Source: Streptomyces sp. NBC_01429
GTDB lineage: Bacteria > Actinomycetota > Actinomycetes > Streptomycetales > Streptomycetaceae
Direction: 5' to 3'
NCBI RefSeq assembly: GCF_036231945.1
Contig: NZ_CP109599.1
Span: 6,971,501 to 7,035,500, forward strand
DNA length: 64,000 bases
Positions 1 to 9,193 of the stretch are shown piece by piece. A model generated the notes under the pieces. That model saw only the letters and a program-made list of their open reading frames with translations. It did no database searches and was not told the origin of the DNA. The stretch's first letter is position 1. Each line of letters opens with the position of its first letter. A program made the position numbers and the translations under genes.

Positions 1-53
1 ACAGTACGGCGGGGACGGCGCGGCTGGAGCTGGGCGGCGAGGCGTTCGCCTGA
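1..53 (+). CDS. C-terminal end of an upstream gene (partial)
   Basis: An open frame enters from the left edge and ends at a TGA at 51-53. It encodes about 16 residues ending LELGGEAFA. Too little is present to name a family. It is reported because it lies on the same strand as sbcD, about 80 bases ahead, and ends cleanly. Confidence 0.35.
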   Translation, partial: STAGTARLELGGEAFA

Positions 54-132
54 GGGACCGGCGGCGGGACCCGGACGCCGTTGCTGTCGGGGCGCCCGGT
101 TAGCGTGGGGCCTTCGACCACTGGGGGAGAGC

Positions 133-1299
133 TTGAGGATTCTGCACACGTCGGACTGGCATCTGGGGCGCTCGTTCCACCGCGTCAGCCTGCTCGACGC
201 CCAGGCCGCCTTCCTCGACCACCTGGTGGCCACGGTCCGGGAGCGGGAGGTGGACGTGGTGCTGGTCGCGGGGGACGTCTACGACCGCGCCGTACCGCCG
301 CTCAGCGCCGTGGAGCTGTTCGACCGGGCGCTGCACCGGCTGGCCGCGGCCGGGGTGCCGACCGTGATGATCTCCGGCAACCACGACTCGGCCCGCCGGC
401 TCGGCGTCGGCGCCGGGCTCATCGGCCGCGCCGGAATCCATCTGCGGACCGACCCGGCCGACTGCGCGGAGCCCGTGGTGCTGGCCGACGGCCACGGCGA
501 GGTCGCCTTCTACGGGCTGCCGTATCTCGAACCGGCCCTGGTGCGGGACGAGTTCAAGGCGCCGAAGGCCGGGCACGAGGCGGTGCTCGGCGCCGCGATG
601 GAGCGGGTACGGGCGGATCTCGCGGACCGGCCCGCCGGGACGCGCTCCGTGGTGCTCGCGCACGCCTTCGTCGCGGGCGGCGAGCCGAGCGACAGCGAGC
701 GGGACATCACGGTCGGCGGCGTCGCCTCCGTACCGGCCGGGGTCTTCGACGCTGTGGACTACGTCGCCCTGGGGCATCTGCACGGCGCGCAGGCGGTGAC
801 GGACCGCGTGCGCTACTCGGGCTCCCCGCTCGCCTACTCGTTCTCGGAGACGGCACACCGCAAGACCATGTGGCTGGTGGAGCTGGGGGCGTCCGGCGCG
901 ATCGAGGCCGAGCGGATCGACTGCCCGGTGCCCCGCGCCCTGGCCAGGATCCGGGGGCGGCTGGACGACCTGCTGGCCGACCCGGGGCTGGCGCGCCACG
1001 AGGAGTCGTGGGTCGAGGCCACGCTCACCGACCCGGCCCGCCCGCACGAGCCGATGGCGCGGCTGGCGGAGCGCTTCCCGCACGCGCTCAGCCTGGTCTT
1101 CGACCCGGAGCGCGGGGACGACGACCCGCTCGCCTCGTACGCCCGGCGGCTGGCGGGCCGCACCGACCAGCAGATCGCGGAGGACTTCGTGGCGCATGTA
1201 CGCGGCGGACCGGGTCCCGACGAGGGGGAGCGTGCCGTGCTGCGCGCCGCTCTCGACGCGGTACGGGTCGACGCGACGGTGCGCGAGGTGACCCCGTGA
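133..1299 (+). CDS. sbcD: Exonuclease SbcCD, nuclease subunit SbcD
   Basis: This 388-residue protein is the Mre11-like nuclease subunit of SbcCD, which cleaves DNA hairpins and processes double-strand ends with the SbcC ATPase. The calcineurin-type metallophosphoesterase motifs are in order: D8 and H10 in HTSDWHLG, GD at 47-48 in GDVYD, GNHD at 82-85, and GHLH at 214-217. The TTG start is preceded by a good ribosome site, GGGGGAGA, at 123-130. The stop codon overlaps the GTG start of sbcC (GTGA), so the two subunits are translationally coupled. Family assignment is secure. Confidence 0.95.
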   Translation: MRILHTSDWHLGRSFHRVSLLDAQAAFLDHLVATVREREVDVVLVAGDVYDRAVPPLSAVELFDRALHRLAAAGVPTVMISGNHDSARRLGVGAGLIGRAGIHLRTDPADCAEPVVLADGHGEVAFYGLPYLEPALVRDEFKAPKAGHEAVLGAAMERVRADLADRPAGTRSVVLAHAFVAGGEPSDSERDITVGGVASVPAGVFDAVDYVALGHLHGAQAVTDRVRYSGSPLAYSFSETAHRKTMWLVELGASGAIEAERIDCPVPRALARIRGRLDDLLADPGLARHEESWVEATLTDPARPHEPMARLAERFPHALSLVFDPERGDDDPLASYARRLAGRTDQQIAEDFVAHVRGGPGPDEGERAVLRAALDAVRVDATVREVTP

Positions 1300-4200
1300 G
1301 GCTGCACCGGCTGGCCCTCACCGCCTTCGGGCCCTTCGCCACCGCGCAGGAGGTGGATTTCGACGCGCTCTCGGGCGCCGGGCTCTTTCTGCTGCACGGC
1401 CCGACCGGCGCCGGGAAGACCTCGGTGCTCGACGCGGTCTGCTACGCGCTGTACGGCTCGGTCCCCGGCGCCCGCCAGAGCCCGGGAGTGACGCTGCGCA
1501 GCGACTACGCCGCGCCCGGCACCGCCACCGAGGTCACCCTCGAACTGACCGTCGGCGGAAGGCGGCTGGAGTTCACCCGGCGGCCCGCGCAGTCGCGGCC
1601 CAAGAAGAAGGGCACCGGCCTCACCACCGAGAAGGCGCGGAGCGAGCTGCGCGAGTACGACGCGTCCAGCGGCGGCTGGAAGGCCCTGAGCCGCTCCCAC
1701 CAGGAGATCGGCGAGGAGGTCAAGCAGCTGCTGGGCATGACCCAGGAGCAGTTCTGCCAGGTCGTGCTCCTGCCGCAGGGCGACTTCGCGCGCTTTCTGC
1801 GCGCCGACGCGGAGGCGCGCGGCAAGCTGCTCGGCAGGCTCTTCGACACCCGCAGGTTCGCGGCGGTCGAGGAGCGGCTCGCCGAGCTGCGCCGCGCCGC
1901 CGAGCAGCGGGTGCGCGCCGGGGACGAGCGGCTCCTCGCCGTCGCCCAGCGCATCGCGCAGGCGGCGGGCGACGGTGTGGCGGGCGCCGGCTCGGACGCG
2001 CCGCCGCCGGAGGGCAGGCCCGGCGACGTGGGGCTCGCGCCCGCCGTGCTGGAGTGGGCCGCGCTCGCCCGTTCCGCCGCCCGGGAGCGGGCCGACATCG
2101 CGGCCTCGGCGCTGACGGCCGCCGAGCGCCGGGAGGCCGCCGCGCGCAGCGCGCTGGACGCCGCGCGGGAACTCGCGGCGGCGCAGCAGCGGTTCGCGCA
2201 GACGCTGCGCCGCGAGGCGGAGCTCGAAGCCCGTCGCCCCGAACACGACCTGGCCGAGGCGTCGTTGCGCGGCGCCCACCGCGCGGAGCTGGTCGCGCCC
2301 GCGCTCTCGCTGCGCGACGAGGCGGACCGGGCGCACCGGGACGCGGCCCGCGCGTACGAGTCGGCGCGCGCGCTCCTCCCGCCGGGCTCCGCCGAGGCAG
2401 GGGCCGGGCAACTCGCCTCGCTGGAAAGGGCGTTGCGCCAGGAGCTGGGCGCGCTCGACGCGGCCGGACGCGACGAGGAGCGCGACGCGGCGATCACCGC
2501 CGAGCGCGCGGCGCTGGACCGGCAGGCGCGGGCCGACGAGGAGATCCTCGCGGAGACGCGGGGCGGTCCGGCCGACTGGGAGTCCGAACGCCGTGCGCTC
2601 CAGGGCCGGGTCGAGGCGTCCCAGGAGGCGGCGGCCCGCGCCGAACGGCTGGCCGGACAGCTCGAACCCGCCGTGCAGCGCCTGGCCGCCGCCCGGCGGC
2701 GTGACACGCTCGACGAGGCGCTGACGGCCGCGCGCCACCGGCTGACCGACACCGGGACCCGCGCGGGAGAGGCCCGGGAGACCTGGCTCGACCTGCGGGA
2801 GGAGCGGCTGCGCGGCATGGCCGCCGAGCTGGCCGCCCGGCTGGTCGACGGCGCCCCCTGCGACGTGTGCGGCTCCGCCGACCATCCCGCGCCCGCGCGG
2901 CCGGCCGAGGGCCAGGTGGACTCCGCAGCCGAGGACGCGGCGCTGACGGAGTATCAGCGGGCCGACGCGGTAAGGGAAGAGGCGGAGCGCGCGCACGCGG
3001 CGCTGCGCGAGCGGTGCGCGACGGCCCGCGCCCAGGCCGGTGACGCGACGGTCGCCGAACTCGCCGCGCTCGTAGGGCGGCTGGAGGGCGAACACGCCGA
3101 GGCGCGCCGTACCGCCGCCGGCACGCACGCCGCCCTGGAGGCGCTCGCCCACGCCGAGCGCGAGCACCGGGAGCGGCTCGCCGCGCGCCACGAGGCGGAG
3201 CGCCGGGTGGCGGCCCGTACCTCGCGGTGCGAGGCGCTCGAAAGCGAACAGGACGCGCTGCGGGCCGGGTTGACCCGGGCCAGGGGCGAAGCGGCCAGCG
3301 TGGCGGAGCGGCGGCGGGAGCTGGCCGCCCTGGCCGGCCGGATCGCCGGGGCCGTGGAGTGCGTACGCGCCGTCGAGACCACCGCGCTGCGGCTGAAAGA
3401 GGCCGACGACCGGCTCGCGAGCGCCGCGTTCCGCGCCGGGTTCGACACCCCGCGCGCCGCCGCCGGGGCGCTGCTGACCGAGGCCGCCCGGAGCGCGGCA
3501 CAGCGGCTGGTCGACGTGTGGCAGCGGGAGGCCCACGCGCTCGCCGAGCGGCGCGGGGAGCCGGAGGCCCGGGACGCCGCCGCGCGTCCGCCCGCCGACA
3601 CGGCCGGGGCGTACGAGGCCCACCGGGCGGCGGAACACGCCCTGCGCGCCGCCGCGTCCGCCGCCGCCACCGCGCGCGAGCGCGGCGCCGAGCTGCTCCG
3701 GCTCTCCCGGCGGGCCGAGGCCGAGGTGCGCGCGCTCGGTCCGCTGCGCGAGGAGTACGACCGGGTGGCGCGTCTCGCCGCGCTCACGGCGGGCACCTCC
3801 ACCGAGAACGAGCGCCGGATGCGGCTGGAGTCGTACGTACTGGCGGCCCGGCTCGAACAGGTCGCGGCGGCGGCCACCGTACGGCTGCGGCGGATGTCCT
3901 CCGGCCGTTACGGGCTGGTGCACTCCGACGCGCGCGCCGGCGGCCGGGCCCGCTCCGGGCTGGGGCTCCAGGTCGTGGACGCCTGGACCGGCCGGGAGCG
4001 GGACACCGCGACGCTCTCGGGCGGCGAGACCTTCTTCGCGTCGCTCGCCCTCGCGCTCGGCCTCGCGGATGTCGTCACGGACGAGGCGGGCGGCGTACGG
4101 CTGGACACGCTCTTCATCGACGAGGGGTTCGGCAGCCTGGACGAACAGGCGCTGGACGAGGTCCTCGATGTGCTCGACTCGCTGCGGGAGCGCGATCGCA

Positions 4201-4319
4201 GCGTGGGCATCGTCAGCCATGTCGCCGATCTGCGCCGCCGTATCCCCGCCCAGCTGGAGATCGTCAAGGACCGGCGCGGCTCGCTGGTCCGGCCGAGGCT
4301 CGGGCCCCCGGCACGCTGA
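1296..4319 (+). CDS. sbcC: Exonuclease SbcCD, ATPase subunit SbcC
   Basis: The 1007-residue Rad50-like SMC-family ATPase partners SbcD. The Walker A motif GPTGAGKT lies at residues 35-42. Long Ala/Glu/Arg-rich coiled-coil arms flank a zinc hook, CDVC, at 522-525. The ABC signature LSGGE is at about 907-911 and is followed by the Walker B stretch LFIDEGFGSLD. The GTG start at 1296 is chosen because homology begins at once (RLHRLALTAFGPF) and it overlaps the sbcD stop by four bases. The open frame extends upstream of 1296, but that part encodes no SbcC-like sequence. A strong hairpin terminator starts at the stop codon. Confidence 0.95.
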   Translation: MRLHRLALTAFGPFATAQEVDFDALSGAGLFLLHGPTGAGKTSVLDAVCYALYGSVPGARQSPGVTLRSDYAAPGTATEVTLELTVGGRRLEFTRRPAQSRPKKKGTGLTTEKARSELREYDASSGGWKALSRSHQEIGEEVKQLLGMTQEQFCQVVLLPQGDFARFLRADAEARGKLLGRLFDTRRFAAVEERLAELRRAAEQRVRAGDERLLAVAQRIAQAAGDGVAGAGSDAPPPEGRPGDVGLAPAVLEWAALARSAARERADIAASALTAAERREAAARSALDAARELAAAQQRFAQTLRREAELEARRPEHDLAEASLRGAHRAELVAPALSLRDEADRAHRDAARAYESARALLPPGSAEAGAGQLASLERALRQELGALDAAGRDEERDAAITAERAALDRQARADEEILAETRGGPADWESERRALQGRVEASQEAAARAERLAGQLEPAVQRLAAARRRDTLDEALTAARHRLTDTGTRAGEARETWLDLREERLRGMAAELAARLVDGAPCDVCGSADHPAPARPAEGQVDSAAEDAALTEYQRADAVREEAERAHAALRERCATARAQAGDATVAELAALVGRLEGEHAEARRTAAGTHAALEALAHAEREHRERLAARHEAERRVAARTSRCEALESEQDALRAGLTRARGEAASVAERRRELAALAGRIAGAVECVRAVETTALRLKEADDRLASAAFRAGFDTPRAAAGALLTEAARSAAQRLVDVWQREAHALAERRGEPEARDAAARPPADTAGAYEAHRAAEHALRAAASAAATARERGAELLRLSRRAEAEVRALGPLREEYDRVARLAALTAGTSTENERRMRLESYVLAARLEQVAAAATVRLRRMSSGRYGLVHSDARAGGRARSGLGLQVVDAWTGRERDTATLSGGETFFASLALALGLADVVTDEAGGVRLDTLFIDEGFGSLDEQALDEVLDVLDSLRERDRSVGIVSHVADLRRRIPAQLEIVKDRRGSLVRPRLGPPAR

Positions 4320-4359
4320 CAGGCCGTACGGGGCGTTCGACTCACCCCGTACGGCCTGT
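4319..4359. terminator. Bidirectional terminator between sbcC and the DUF3533 gene
   Basis: A perfect 15-bp inverted repeat (arms 4319-4333 and 4345-4359, core GGCCGTACGGGG) surrounds an 11-base loop. It sits exactly between two convergent genes, so it can terminate both transcripts. Confidence 0.85.
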
Positions 4360-4372
4360 TCTTGACGTGGTG

Positions 4373-5434
4373 TCAGTCCGTCGCTTCCGCCGTGACCGCC
4401 GGGTTCGCCGCGGACCGGCGGGACCGCAGCAGGGGGATCAGGACCGCGACGAGCCCGCCGGCCACCGCGTAGGCGCTGATCACCAGGAGGTGCCCGGTGA
4501 TGCCCTCGGCGCCGAAGTAGACGATGCGGCGCACGGCGTCGGTGCCCGCGCCGTTCGGCAGCCACTCGGAGATCGCCCGCCAGAACGGCGGGAGCAGCGA
4601 CGACTGGTAGGCGCCGCCCGCCGACGGGTTGCCGAGGATGACGAAGACCAGGACCGTGATGCCGATCCCGATGACGCCGAAGAGGGACTGGAAGGCCATG
4701 GTGACCGTCGCGGCCGAGAGGACGAGCAGCGCGCCGACGCCCCACAGCGCCAGGAAGTGGCCGGTCAGCGCACCGAGGACCGAGTCCGCGACGAGCGCGC
4801 CGCCCAGCCCGGAGAGGATCGCGTACGGCACCATCGCGCCGAGCCGGAAGACCGCGCGGCGGGCGGTGAGCGGCCGGGCGCCGGCGGCGACCCCCAGCAG
4901 CGCCGCGACGAGATAGCCGCCGACGATCCAGCCGATGACCAGGTAGAAGCCGCTCAGCCCGCGTCCGTCGCCCGACTGGAGCGGCACGATGTCCCGCGTC
5001 GTGACGGTGCGCTGCTGGTCGGCGTCGGCCCCGGTGATCACCGCGGTGACGGCGTCGGCCTCCGCCTTGCCGCCACCTGAGGCCACCAGCAGGGTGTCCT
5101 CGGTGCCGCTGGGGTTGACGAGGAGGGCCGCGGAGGTCTCGCCCGTACGGATCTGCTCCTCGGCCGCCGCTCGTGAGGCGACGGCCTCGGCCTTGACCGG
5201 GGAGGAGGCGATGCCGTTCAGCCCGGCGATCGTCTTCTGCGACACCTGCGCGGGGGCGACCACGGCGACCGGGATCTGATGGGGCTTCGGAGCATGGAAA
5301 GCTCCGATATAGGACAAAATAAAGCCAAGTTGCAGCAAGAGGACACCAGCGATGAGCAGTATCGTGCGGAACTGGACGGCGTCCCGCAGCTCGGCCCAGA
5401 AGCCCTGCGGGCTCGATTCGTCCGGTGTGCTCAT
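4373..5434 (-). CDS. DUF3533/YhgE-Pip-like multi-spanning membrane protein
   Basis: This 353-residue membrane protein has one N-terminal transmembrane helix (FRTILLIAGVLLLQLGFILS), an extracytoplasmic region of about 150 residues, then about five membrane helices. That is the layout of DUF3533/YhgE-Pip and ABC-2 type permeases. No ATPase lies nearby. The ATG at 5434 is preferred because AAGGG sits just upstream, although the frame stays open for 27 more codons. It is divergent from a TetR gene, the usual arrangement of a regulated exporter and its repressor. The substrate is unknown. A truncated relative with the same arrangement is found at 48993-49812. Confidence 0.8.
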   Translation of the reverse strand: MSTPDESSPQGFWAELRDAVQFRTILLIAGVLLLQLGFILSYIGAFHAPKPHQIPVAVVAPAQVSQKTIAGLNGIASSPVKAEAVASRAAAEEQIRTGETSAALLVNPSGTEDTLLVASGGGKAEADAVTAVITGADADQQRTVTTRDIVPLQSGDGRGLSGFYLVIGWIVGGYLVAALLGVAAGARPLTARRAVFRLGAMVPYAILSGLGGALVADSVLGALTGHFLALWGVGALLVLSAATVTMAFQSLFGVIGIGITVLVFVILGNPSAGGAYQSSLLPPFWRAISEWLPNGAGTDAVRRIVYFGAEGITGHLLVISAYAVAGGLVAVLIPLLRSRRSAANPAVTAEATD

Positions 5435-5505
5435 GGTGGAACCCTTCGGGTGGGGGAGTGGCGGCGACCGCCCGGGGCCGGTGGGGACCGGGACCGGTCG
5501 GATCA

Positions 5506-5542
5506 TCGAATACAATTATGTATCCGATTCAAAAATGAATCG
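5506..5542. promoter_or_regulatory. Two adjacent palindromes, probable TetR operators
   Basis: An AT-rich island lies between the divergent DUF3533 and tetR genes. The first palindrome (5506-5527) has inner arms ATACA and TGTAT around ATTA, extended outward by TCG and CGA. The second (5525-5542) has perfect 7-bp arms CGATTCA and TGAATCG around AAAA. They overlap by three bases, and the second lies about 30 bases upstream of the tetR start. This placement suits repression of both promoters by the TetR protein. The regulator link is inferred. Confidence 0.65.
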
Positions 5543-5573
5543 CAAGTTGGAGTGCGACCTTGGGAGTGTCACC

Positions 5574-6254
5574 GTGCCCGCTGCCCCGAAGCCGTCCGCT
5601 GCCCCGGGCAAGTCGCCCCGCGTCACCAAGCGCCGGGCCGAGACGCGGGCGCAGCTGCTCTCCGCGGCGGCGGAGGTGTTCGCCAGGAAGGGGCTCGGCC
5701 GGGCCTCCATCGACGATGTGTGCGCCGCCGCCGGTTACACACGCGGCGCGTTCTACTCCAACTTCAAGACCCTCGACGAGCTGATCCTCGCCCTCTACGA
5801 CGCCCGCGCCGCCAGGCTGATCGCCACGGTCGAGGCCGCCGCCACCGAGGCGGTCGCCGAGATCAGGGCCTCCGCCGACCCGGCCGCGGAAGGTCCCGCC
5901 GGGGTGGCGGAGCTGGTCGAGGCGGTGACCCGGGTGGTGGCCACCCTCTCGGTCGACCGCGACGACCACCTCCTCCACCTGGAGTTCACCGCGCACGCCG
6001 TCCGCGACCCGCGGGCCGCCGAGGCGTTCGTGGCCCACCGGCGCACCGTGCGCGACGCCCTGATCCCGGTGGTCCGCGTCGCGATGCGCGCCCTCGGCCA
6101 CGCCCCCACCGACGCACAGCTGGAGCGCATCACGCGCGCGATGTTCGCCGTACGGGACGGGATGACCAGCCAGGAGGTGCTGGAGCCCGGCGACCCCGAG
6201 CTGCCCCGGCTCCACGAGGCGCTCATGGCCGCGACGATCACCGCACTGGAGTGA
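5574..6254 (+). CDS. TetR-family transcriptional regulator
   Basis: A 226-residue TetR protein. The N-terminal helix-turn-helix covers about residues 20-65, with hallmark sequences AAAEVFARKG and AGYTRGAFYSNF, followed by an all-helical ligand-binding domain. The GTG start at 5574 is chosen because GGGAG at 5562-5566 gives ideal spacing. An in-frame ATG at 5535 lies inside the upstream palindrome and has no ribosome site. It is divergent from the DUF3533 membrane protein, which it probably represses along with itself. The ligand is unknown. Confidence 0.88.
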   Translation: MPAAPKPSAAPGKSPRVTKRRAETRAQLLSAAAEVFARKGLGRASIDDVCAAAGYTRGAFYSNFKTLDELILALYDARAARLIATVEAAATEAVAEIRASADPAAEGPAGVAELVEAVTRVVATLSVDRDDHLLHLEFTAHAVRDPRAAEAFVAHRRTVRDALIPVVRVAMRALGHAPTDAQLERITRAMFAVRDGMTSQEVLEPGDPELPRLHEALMAATITALE

Positions 6255-6345
6255 TAGGGATGGTCCCAACGGTTCGGTACGGCGGGGGTGTTGCTCCCCG
6301 ACGCCGGCGGACGACGCCGACCGCCGACGCCGACGGAGGACACCC

Positions 6346-7200
6346 ATGCCCGCACTCCCGCCGCCCGCCCCCGCCGGGCTGCGCCGCGACCCGCTGCCGC
6401 TGCGCGGCCGGACCGCCCTGGTCACCGGGGCCAGCAGACGCGGCGGCATCGGCTGCGCGGTGGCCCGGCGCCTCGCGGCGTACGGAGCGAGCGTCTATCT
6501 GCACCACCACGTCCCGCACGACGAGGACCAGCCGTGGGGCGCGGACCCGCGGGGACCGGCGGGCGTCGCCGCCGCCGTACGCGAGGCACGCGCCGACCCC
6601 GACGCGCGGGTGGTCCACGGCCCCGCCGACCTCTCCGCGAGCGACGCGCCCGCCGCGCTGGTCGCCACCGCCGCCGAGGCGCTCGGCGGCCGGCTCGACA
6701 TCCTGGTCGCCAACCACGCCCTGAGCGGCTCCGACGGCACACTCGACACCATCGACGCGGCGATGCTCGACGCCCACTGGGCCGTCGACACGCGCTCGGT
6801 GATCCTGCTCGTCCAGGCGTACGCCCGGCTGCGCGCCGCGCTCCCGGCCCGTACCCCCGGCGGCCGGGTCGTGATGATGACCTCGGGCCAGGACCTCGCG
6901 GGCGGGATGCCGGGCGAGATCGCGTACGGGCTGGCCAAGGGCGCCCTCGCCTCGGCCACCCGCTCCCTGTCCACCGCCCTCGCGGACGCGGCGGTCACCG
7001 TCAACACCGTCAACCCCGGGCCCGTCGACACGGATTACCTGACGGGCGCGGCGTACGACGCGATCGCCGCGCTGTTCCCGGCCGGACGCTGGGGGATGCC
7101 CGACGATCCGGCGCGGCTGATCGCCTGGCTGGCCACCGACGAGGCCGAGTGGATCACCGGCCAGGTCATCGACTCGGAGGGCGGGTTCCGCCGCGGCTGA
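6346..7200 (+). CDS. SDR-family NAD(P)-dependent oxidoreductase
   Basis: A 284-residue classical short-chain dehydrogenase. The Rossmann dinucleotide motif appears as TGASRRGGIG, followed by the structural motif NHALSG, an active-site serine region (MMTSGQ) and the catalytic YxxxK in YGLAKGA. The C terminus (GQVIDSEGGF) is typical of the family. The start has a strong GGAGGA ribosome site at 6335-6340. The gene lies 91 bases after tetR on the same strand, so it may be cotranscribed. The substrate cannot be told from sequence. Confidence 0.88.
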   Translation: MPALPPPAPAGLRRDPLPLRGRTALVTGASRRGGIGCAVARRLAAYGASVYLHHHVPHDEDQPWGADPRGPAGVAAAVREARADPDARVVHGPADLSASDAPAALVATAAEALGGRLDILVANHALSGSDGTLDTIDAAMLDAHWAVDTRSVILLVQAYARLRAALPARTPGGRVVMMTSGQDLAGGMPGEIAYGLAKGALASATRSLSTALADAAVTVNTVNPGPVDTDYLTGAAYDAIAALFPAGRWGMPDDPARLIAWLATDEAEWITGQVIDSEGGFRRG

Positions 7201-7212
7201 GCCGTCCGGCGC

Positions 7213-7328
7213 CGCGCCCCCGGGCCGGGGGCGCGCTCGTCCCGGGCCGGGCCCGGTCCGTACCCCCGGGTCGCGAGTCCGGGCGCCCCGTGACCGCCCC
7301 CCCGCCCGCGCGGATGGGTGCGGGCGGG
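7213..7328. terminator. Two hairpins between convergent SDR and DUF885 genes
   Basis: The first hairpin has perfect 9-bp arms, CGCGCCCCC at 7213-7221 and GGGGGCGCG at 7227-7235. The second pairs CCCGCCCGC at 7301-7309 with GCGGGCGGG at 7320-7328. Both lie in the 146-base gap between convergent stop codons, as expected for terminators without a U-tract in this GC-rich lineage. Confidence 0.7.
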
Positions 7329-7346
7329 CGGGCGGGGTACCGCCGG

Positions 7347-9038
7347 TCAGAGCTTGGACAGCTCGTCCACCAGGTCGTCCAGGCCCAGCGAGCCCTGCGA
7401 CAGCGCCGCCATGTGCCACGCCTTCGCGTCGAACGCGTCGCCGTGGGCCTTACGGGCGTTCTCCCGGCCGGTCAGCCAGGCGCGCTCGCCCAGCTTGTAG
7501 CCGATCGCCTGGCCCGGCATCGACAGATAGCGGGTCAGCTCGCTCTCCACGAAGTCCGCCGGACGTCCGCTGTGGTTCCCGAAGAACTCCTGCGCCAGCT
7601 CCGGCGTCCACCGCTCGCCCGGGTGGAACGGTGACTCGGCCGGGATCTCCAGCTCCAGATGCATCCCGATGTCCACGATCACCCGGCAGGCGCGCATCAT
7701 CTGCGCGTCCAGATACCCCAGTCGGCGTTCCGCGTCCGGCAGGAAGCCCAGCTCGTCCATGAGCCGCTCCGCGTACAGCGCCCAGCCCTCCGCGTTGGCG
7801 CTGACCTGGCCGACGGACGCCTGGTAGCGGGAGAGCTGATCGGCGACGTGCGTCCACTGGGCGATTTGCAGATGGTGTCCCGGCACACCCTCGTGGTACC
7901 AGGTCGAGACCAGGTCGTACACCGGGAAACGGGTCTCGCCCATGGTCGGCAGCCAGGTGCGGCCGGGGCGCGAGAAGTCCTCGGAGGGGCCGGTGTAGTA
8001 CGGGGCGGCCGCGCCACCGGGCGGGGCGATCCGGGACTCCACCTTCCGCACCCGCTCGGCCAGTTCGAAGTGCGTGCCGTCCAGCGCCTCGATCGCCTCG
8101 TCCATCAGGCTCTGGAGCCACTCCCTGACCTCCTCCACGCCCTCGATGTGCTTGCCGTGCACATCGAGATGGGCGAGCGCCTCCCAGGGGCCCGCGCCCG
8201 GCAGGATCTTCTCGGCCTCGGTGCGCATCTCGGCGAGCAGCCGGTGGTACTCGGACCAGCCGTACGCGTACGCCTCGTCGAGATCCAGATCCGTACCGTT
8301 GAAGTAGCGCGCCCAGCGGGCGTAGCGCTCCCGGCCCACGGTGTCGGGCGCGTCCTCCACGGCCGGCGCGTAGACGTCGCGCATCCAGTCCCGCAGCTCC
8401 AGCAGGGACGCGGTGGCGGCGCGGGCCGCCGAGTCCAGCTCGCCGCGCAGCGCGTCGGGCCCGGCCGAGGCGAAGTCCTCGAACCAGCCGGTGCCCCGCT
8501 CCCCGCCCGCCCAGTCGGTGAGCTGGTTGATGAAGGTCGCGGTGGGGCGCGGCGCGCCCGGCAGCTTGCGCTCCAGACCCAGGGCCAGCGAGGCACGGTA
8601 TCCGGCCAGTGCGGCGGGCACCGCGCGCAGCCGCTCCGCGAGGGCCGCCCAGTCCTCGTCGGTCTCGGCCGGTGTCACGGTGAACACCTCGCGGACATGG
8701 TGCGCGGGCGAGCTGAGATTGCTGATCGCGCGCAGCCCCTCGTCGGCGTCGTGGACCGCGAGTTCGGCGGTCAGCCGCTCGCGCAGCAGCCGACCGCAGC
8801 GCCGCTCGGCCTCGCTGTCCGCGCCGGGCAGTGCCTCGGCCTCGTCGAGCCGCGCGAGCGTGGCGCGGGCGAGGTCGGCGAGGGCGTCCTGCCCGGCGGG
8901 GGAGAAGTCGGGGAGACGGCGGGAGGATTCCGCCACCCCGAGGTAGGTGCCCGTGATGGGGTCGAGTGCGATGAGTGCGTCGACGTAGGCGTCGGCGACC
9001 TGGCGGGGCAGCGCGCTGCCGGGGGAGGTGTCTGACAT
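7347..9038 (-). CDS. DUF885-family putative metallo-hydrolase
   Basis: This 563-residue cytoplasmic protein belongs to the DUF885 family of putative zinc peptidases. The key motif YHEGVPGHH is at residues 381-389, an HExxx-HH arrangement that can hold a metal. The rest is helical and rich in charged residues. The ATG at 9038 follows GGGGAGG at good spacing, and homology-like sequence starts there (MSDTSPGS). The frame stays open far upstream, but that extension is antisense to neighbouring coding sequence and is not used. No signal peptide is present. Substrate and biological role are unknown. Confidence 0.85.
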   Translation of the reverse strand: MSDTSPGSALPRQVADAYVDALIALDPITGTYLGVAESSRRLPDFSPAGQDALADLARATLARLDEAEALPGADSEAERRCGRLLRERLTAELAVHDADEGLRAISNLSSPAHHVREVFTVTPAETDEDWAALAERLRAVPAALAGYRASLALGLERKLPGAPRPTATFINQLTDWAGGERGTGWFEDFASAGPDALRGELDSAARAATASLLELRDWMRDVYAPAVEDAPDTVGRERYARWARYFNGTDLDLDEAYAYGWSEYHRLLAEMRTEAEKILPGAGPWEALAHLDVHGKHIEGVEEVREWLQSLMDEAIEALDGTHFELAERVRKVESRIAPPGGAAAPYYTGPSEDFSRPGRTWLPTMGETRFPVYDLVSTWYHEGVPGHHLQIAQWTHVADQLSRYQASVGQVSANAEGWALYAERLMDELGFLPDAERRLGYLDAQMMRACRVIVDIGMHLELEIPAESPFHPGERWTPELAQEFFGNHSGRPADFVESELTRYLSMPGQAIGYKLGERAWLTGRENARKAHGDAFDAKAWHMAALSQGSLGLDDLVDELSKL

Positions 9039-9193
9039 ACGGCCATCCTCCCCAACGGGGAGCGCCACGTCACACCCGTTGTTCCCCGGGCGCACCGCCT
9101 TTGGCCTGATCGCGATCGTTCCGGTCGCCGAAGCGGCCGCGACCCCCGGCGGCGGATCACCGGATCGCGGTCGCTCCGATCGGCGGACGCTCC

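Noticed and set aside
834..4745. Very long open frame on the minus strand across sbcDC
   Set aside because: It is antisense to sbcD and sbcC, has no recognisable domain and reflects high third-position GC. The plus-strand genes have full motif support.
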